Assembly (NCBI RefSeq): GCF_000003605.2
Contig: NW_003155242.1
Span: 126,573 to 147,878, forward strand
DNA from: Saccoglossus kowalevskii
Taxonomy: Eukaryota; Hemichordata; Enteropneusta; Harrimaniidae
Reading direction: 5' to 3'
Length of the DNA: 21,306 nucleotides
The notes beneath the pieces were generated by a model. That model was not told where the DNA came from. It ran no database searches and saw only the letters and a program-made list of their open reading frames with translations. Below, one piece after another: positions 18,700 to 21,306 of the stretch (position 1 is its first letter; each line of letters opens with the position of its first letter). The translations under genes and the position numbers were made by a program.

Positions 18700-19550
18700 A
18701 AGTTGTCTTCTGTTAATTAAAATCCTCACTGGAATAGAACTACATGTACTCAGCTTTGGATGAGACCCATGTTTATATAAAATTTAAAGCGAATCCAAAT
18801 CTTCATACCGGTAATATTTGCTCAATGCTGGTATTGGATCTGCGCTTCAGTTAGGTTTAAGAAAACTGAAGCTAGTGTGTGCGTGCATGCATGTTTTAGT
18901 CTTGCTAATATGCAAAGTCTGTATACATTTCCAAAACCAGCGGCTGTGAGTAAGGCCAGAAGAACTTGATACAAATGAGCTTTTCAGCGTTGGTTTTGGA
19001 TTAGATATTCTTTAAAATTTGGTTACTAACTCTCAATTCACAAGTGTTAATCTACCCAAAAGTAATTATGTCATCAAAAGATTTTAGTGACCTTAATTTT
19101 TTTTTTGGAGAATGATCAGAAAATGTACAACGTTGGTGATCAAAATTAAGTTTGAGGGAAATCTATTGGAAACTTTTTCTGTGGCAGGATAGGGGAATGG
19201 CAACAACCAAATTCCCTAGTATCTGAACTTGATTCAATTATTTTTTTTTCAAATGTATGGAGATGAGGATCCAAAAGAGTTGAGCATTCCATCAGTATTT
19301 TAACAGGTTGCCATTCCCTGATGACAAGTGTATGGTCAAAATGAGTCCTATGATCCAGATTTCATTTTATTATGCTCACCTTACTGTACCAGTAAATCTT
19401 ATTGGATGTTACAGATTAAAGGAGCAGAGAATTGTTAGGTCTCATTGCAGTAGTTAAGATTGGCTTCTGCATGGCAAGTTGTTTTGTGTACTTGCATAAA
19501 TAGAAAAAGCAGCAAGTACTTCAAATAATATAAAAGTGTATTTACTAAGA
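18700..19550. other. Intergenic stretch, nothing recognised
   Basis: No supported gene, RNA or repeat is seen. It contains one TACCGGTA (18806..18813) and one TACATGTA. Confidence 0.5.
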
Positions 19551-19554
19551 GTTA

Positions 19555-19732
19555 CTGTAAAAATACTAATTTTCACTGGGTTTAAATTTCACAGATTTAC
19601 CATTTCAGGCATATTTAGAGTTTTAAATTTACAGTTTGGTCATTTAGGTAATGTGTTCTATGCTAAATTTGACATTCATTGGGTTTTAATTTAGCAAAAT
19701 TAAAACCCAGTGAATAATTAATACTTTTACAG
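19555..19732. mobile_element. 178-bp inverted-repeat MITE with TA target sites and a nested hairpin
   Basis: The ends are inverted copies, CTGTAAAAATACTAATTTT and, read from the other end, CTGTAAAAGTATTAATTATT, both continuing into TCACTGGGTTT. TA flanks both sides (19553..19554 and 19733..19734). The right arm contains a further 16-bp stem (19677..19692 with 19697..19712, one G-T pair, 4-nt loop), so the CACTGGGTTTTAATTT word occurs three times in alternating orientation. There is no coding capacity. It looks like a small Tc1/mariner-type non-autonomous element. Confidence 0.8.
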
Positions 19733-19760
19733 TAACAGTTTTGTTTTCCTTGTAGTTCAC

Positions 19761-19932
19761 CTTGACTGAAGCTGCATAATCTTCACCAGGGTCTGTAAAT
19801 GGTTTAATATTGACAAAGTAGTACAAGGATTTGTCAACAGAGCCTGGTTGACACCAGGATCGCACATTAAATTGCAATTTGATAGAGAGATGGCTACACA
19901 GGCCTGTCGTGTAGTCCCAAACATAAATGTGG
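19761..19932 (-). CDS. Weak candidate exon of an unidentified gene
   Basis: The minus strand reads an open stretch with balanced, protein-like composition: HIYVWDYTTGLCSHLSIKLQ, then FNVRSWCQPGSVDKSLYYFV, then NIKPFTDPGEDYAASVK. It ends at a plausible splice donor (GTCAAG|GTGAAC) and begins after a weak acceptor (TTACAAAAG). The open frame continues about 50 nt into the neighbouring MITE, which supports the exon ending earlier. I do not recognise the family. The two Cys residues and absence of charged runs would suit an extracellular domain, but this is a guess. It could equally be a chance frame or a gene fragment. Confidence 0.25.
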
Positions 19933-20039
19933 CTTTTGTAATAAAAATGCATCAGTGTTAGCACTTTCCACATGAAAAAAAAAAATTGGGAGAGTTCAAT
20001 GTCCGGAACTGTCCCCTGGCACAAACAAAAAAACATTCA

Positions 20040-21306
20040 AGCACAATTATATGACTAAAAGTGGTTCCGAGTAGACTGAAAGAAGTCATCCTGCTGCCTG
20101 TAATTAAAAGATTTTCAATGCCTTACAAAAGTTTATTTAAAAACCTTTGACCTGAAATTACCTTCTACAATGTTAGCATAGTGTATTGAATACTGTGCAA
20201 AATTTAAATCACTAAAAAAATAAAATTAATTATTTTTTTCTATTAGATTTCTGTGATTCTCAAAGAATTGTAAGTGAGATCATTGATCGGAGAGAAGAAA
20301 TGAAATAAAATTTTATTCCATGTATAACCTTGTTTCTCATCTGCGCGAGACTTCGGTACTTTGATCATGATACTCCCACGAAAATGCAACTTGGATTTTT
20401 TATGTGGCGGGCGGTAAAAAAAAAATGAAGATAAAAATATTTGTTTACGCTTACAAGTCGGCGGGCGTGAGAAATTACGCTGAAATAAAATTATATTTTT
20501 ATTTCTTTTTCGGTTCCTGTTCATTCGGCGGGTTCGCGAAACAAGGGATAATAAAAGTCTGGTCTAATCAAATGAGAAATCAGAAAACTGGAAGGTTACT
20601 TTTATCCGAAACGTCCGCTTTGAATTCAATCCATTCCTATGAAATAGAAGTGTGTCATAGGAAAAAAATGAGACGTTTATTTCATTTGAAATTCTCTATC
20701 ATGGGTCGAAACTCAAAAACTTTAACAAAGGCTTACGTAATTATCCTAATTAGTAATAATCAATGCAATTTACCGGTAACAAATACGGATTTCCACCTAG
20801 CCGGGGCATTTTATGTTACAGGACATTTTAAAATAAAAAGATTATATCACTGACAATGTATTTTTGATTAAAAAAAGATGTTTTTATTATGATAAAACAC
20901 AATAGCTTCTATAATGAAAAAATAACGTAGAAAATCTTAATGTATTGTTATGCGGAAGATATGAAATATACGAGTATACTCTCCATATACTGTACTACAA
21001 TGTGATTGCAATTAAAGATAATGACTCGAACGTATGTGGGTTAGGTTCCAGTAAATGTTCTTGTGACACACTTAACGTGTACTTGGGATAGGGACCTGTA
21101 TGCCAGGCACGACCAAAAGCAGACTAATATTCACCTTGTACATTTTTTTATCAAATAAATAGCTATCACGCCGTCGGGTGCAGTGAATGTTTGAAAAACT
21201 AAAAATGATGGTCAAAAGAATTATTACACATTTGACATTTTAAAATGTTTTAAACTTAATGTCGTTTAACATTTTTGAAATGCACGTTTTCCATTTCTGA
21301 GACCGG
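20040..21306. other. Terminal stretch without a recognised gene
   Basis: This AT-rich DNA holds a 149-codon open frame at 20404..20853 that opens on GTG and contains low-complexity KKK and FFF runs; it is not supported as a gene. The GC-rich word GGCGGGCG occurs twice (about 20406 and 20461). One TACCGGTA lies at 20771..20778. Confidence 0.5.

Noticed and set aside
20404-20853. 149-codon plus-strand open frame
   Set aside because: It opens on GTG rather than ATG, has lysine and phenylalanine runs typical of AT-rich noise, and resembles no family. A frame of this length is not very unlikely in 21 kb read in six frames.

Overview
The window looks like nuclear DNA of a marine invertebrate animal. 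It is AT-rich, has GT-AG introns, polyadenylation signals, satellites and short transposons, and carries single-copy animal genes. No bacterial gene organisation is present. The short palindromes TACCGGTA and TACATGTA are frequent, which I associate loosely with lophotrochozoan or other marine invertebrate genomes, but the species cannot be named from this sequence.

Three genes are recognisable. (1) The first coding exon of an RBM48 orthologue (minus strand, 2976..3065), a component of the minor (U12) spliceosome; the rest of the gene would lie left of the window or in undetected exons. (2) A complete four-exon DCAKD orthologue (plus strand, 3256..7010, 235 aa), a dephospho-CoA kinase-type P-loop protein with a C-terminal membrane segment. 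Genes 1 and 2 are head to head, with only 190 bp between start codons, so they probably share a bidirectional promoter. (3) A complete ZC3H10 orthologue (plus strand, 16983..18077, 364 aa) with three CCCH zinc fingers and a coiled coil, coded in a single exon preceded by a probable spliced 5' leader. There is no sign that the three genes form one pathway; they are independent housekeeping-type genes.

Region by region: 1..130 is a telomere-like 61-bp direct repeat. 158..1410 is a ~92-bp satellite with a six-monomer higher-order duplication, and 1830..2090 is a degenerate tRNA-like SINE dimer on the minus strand. 2976..7214 is the RBM48/DCAKD pair. 7394..7889 is a 5'-truncated LINE copy with target-site duplications. 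8000..9760 is a 31-bp minisatellite with block duplications. 9761..14280 is intergenic, with a (CA)16 microsatellite, short repeats and a diverged ~147-bp triple repeat. 15307..16034 is a Tc1/mariner-like MITE with ~155-bp inverted repeats. 16764..18695 is the ZC3H10 leader, coding exon and 3' UTR. 19555..19732 is a second small inverted-repeat MITE carrying a nested perfect hairpin, followed by a weak candidate exon on the minus strand. 20040..21306 holds nothing I can identify.

I did not find an evidently new biological system. The most informative items are the compact RBM48/DCAKD promoter, the two higher-order tandem arrays and the inverted-repeat elements.
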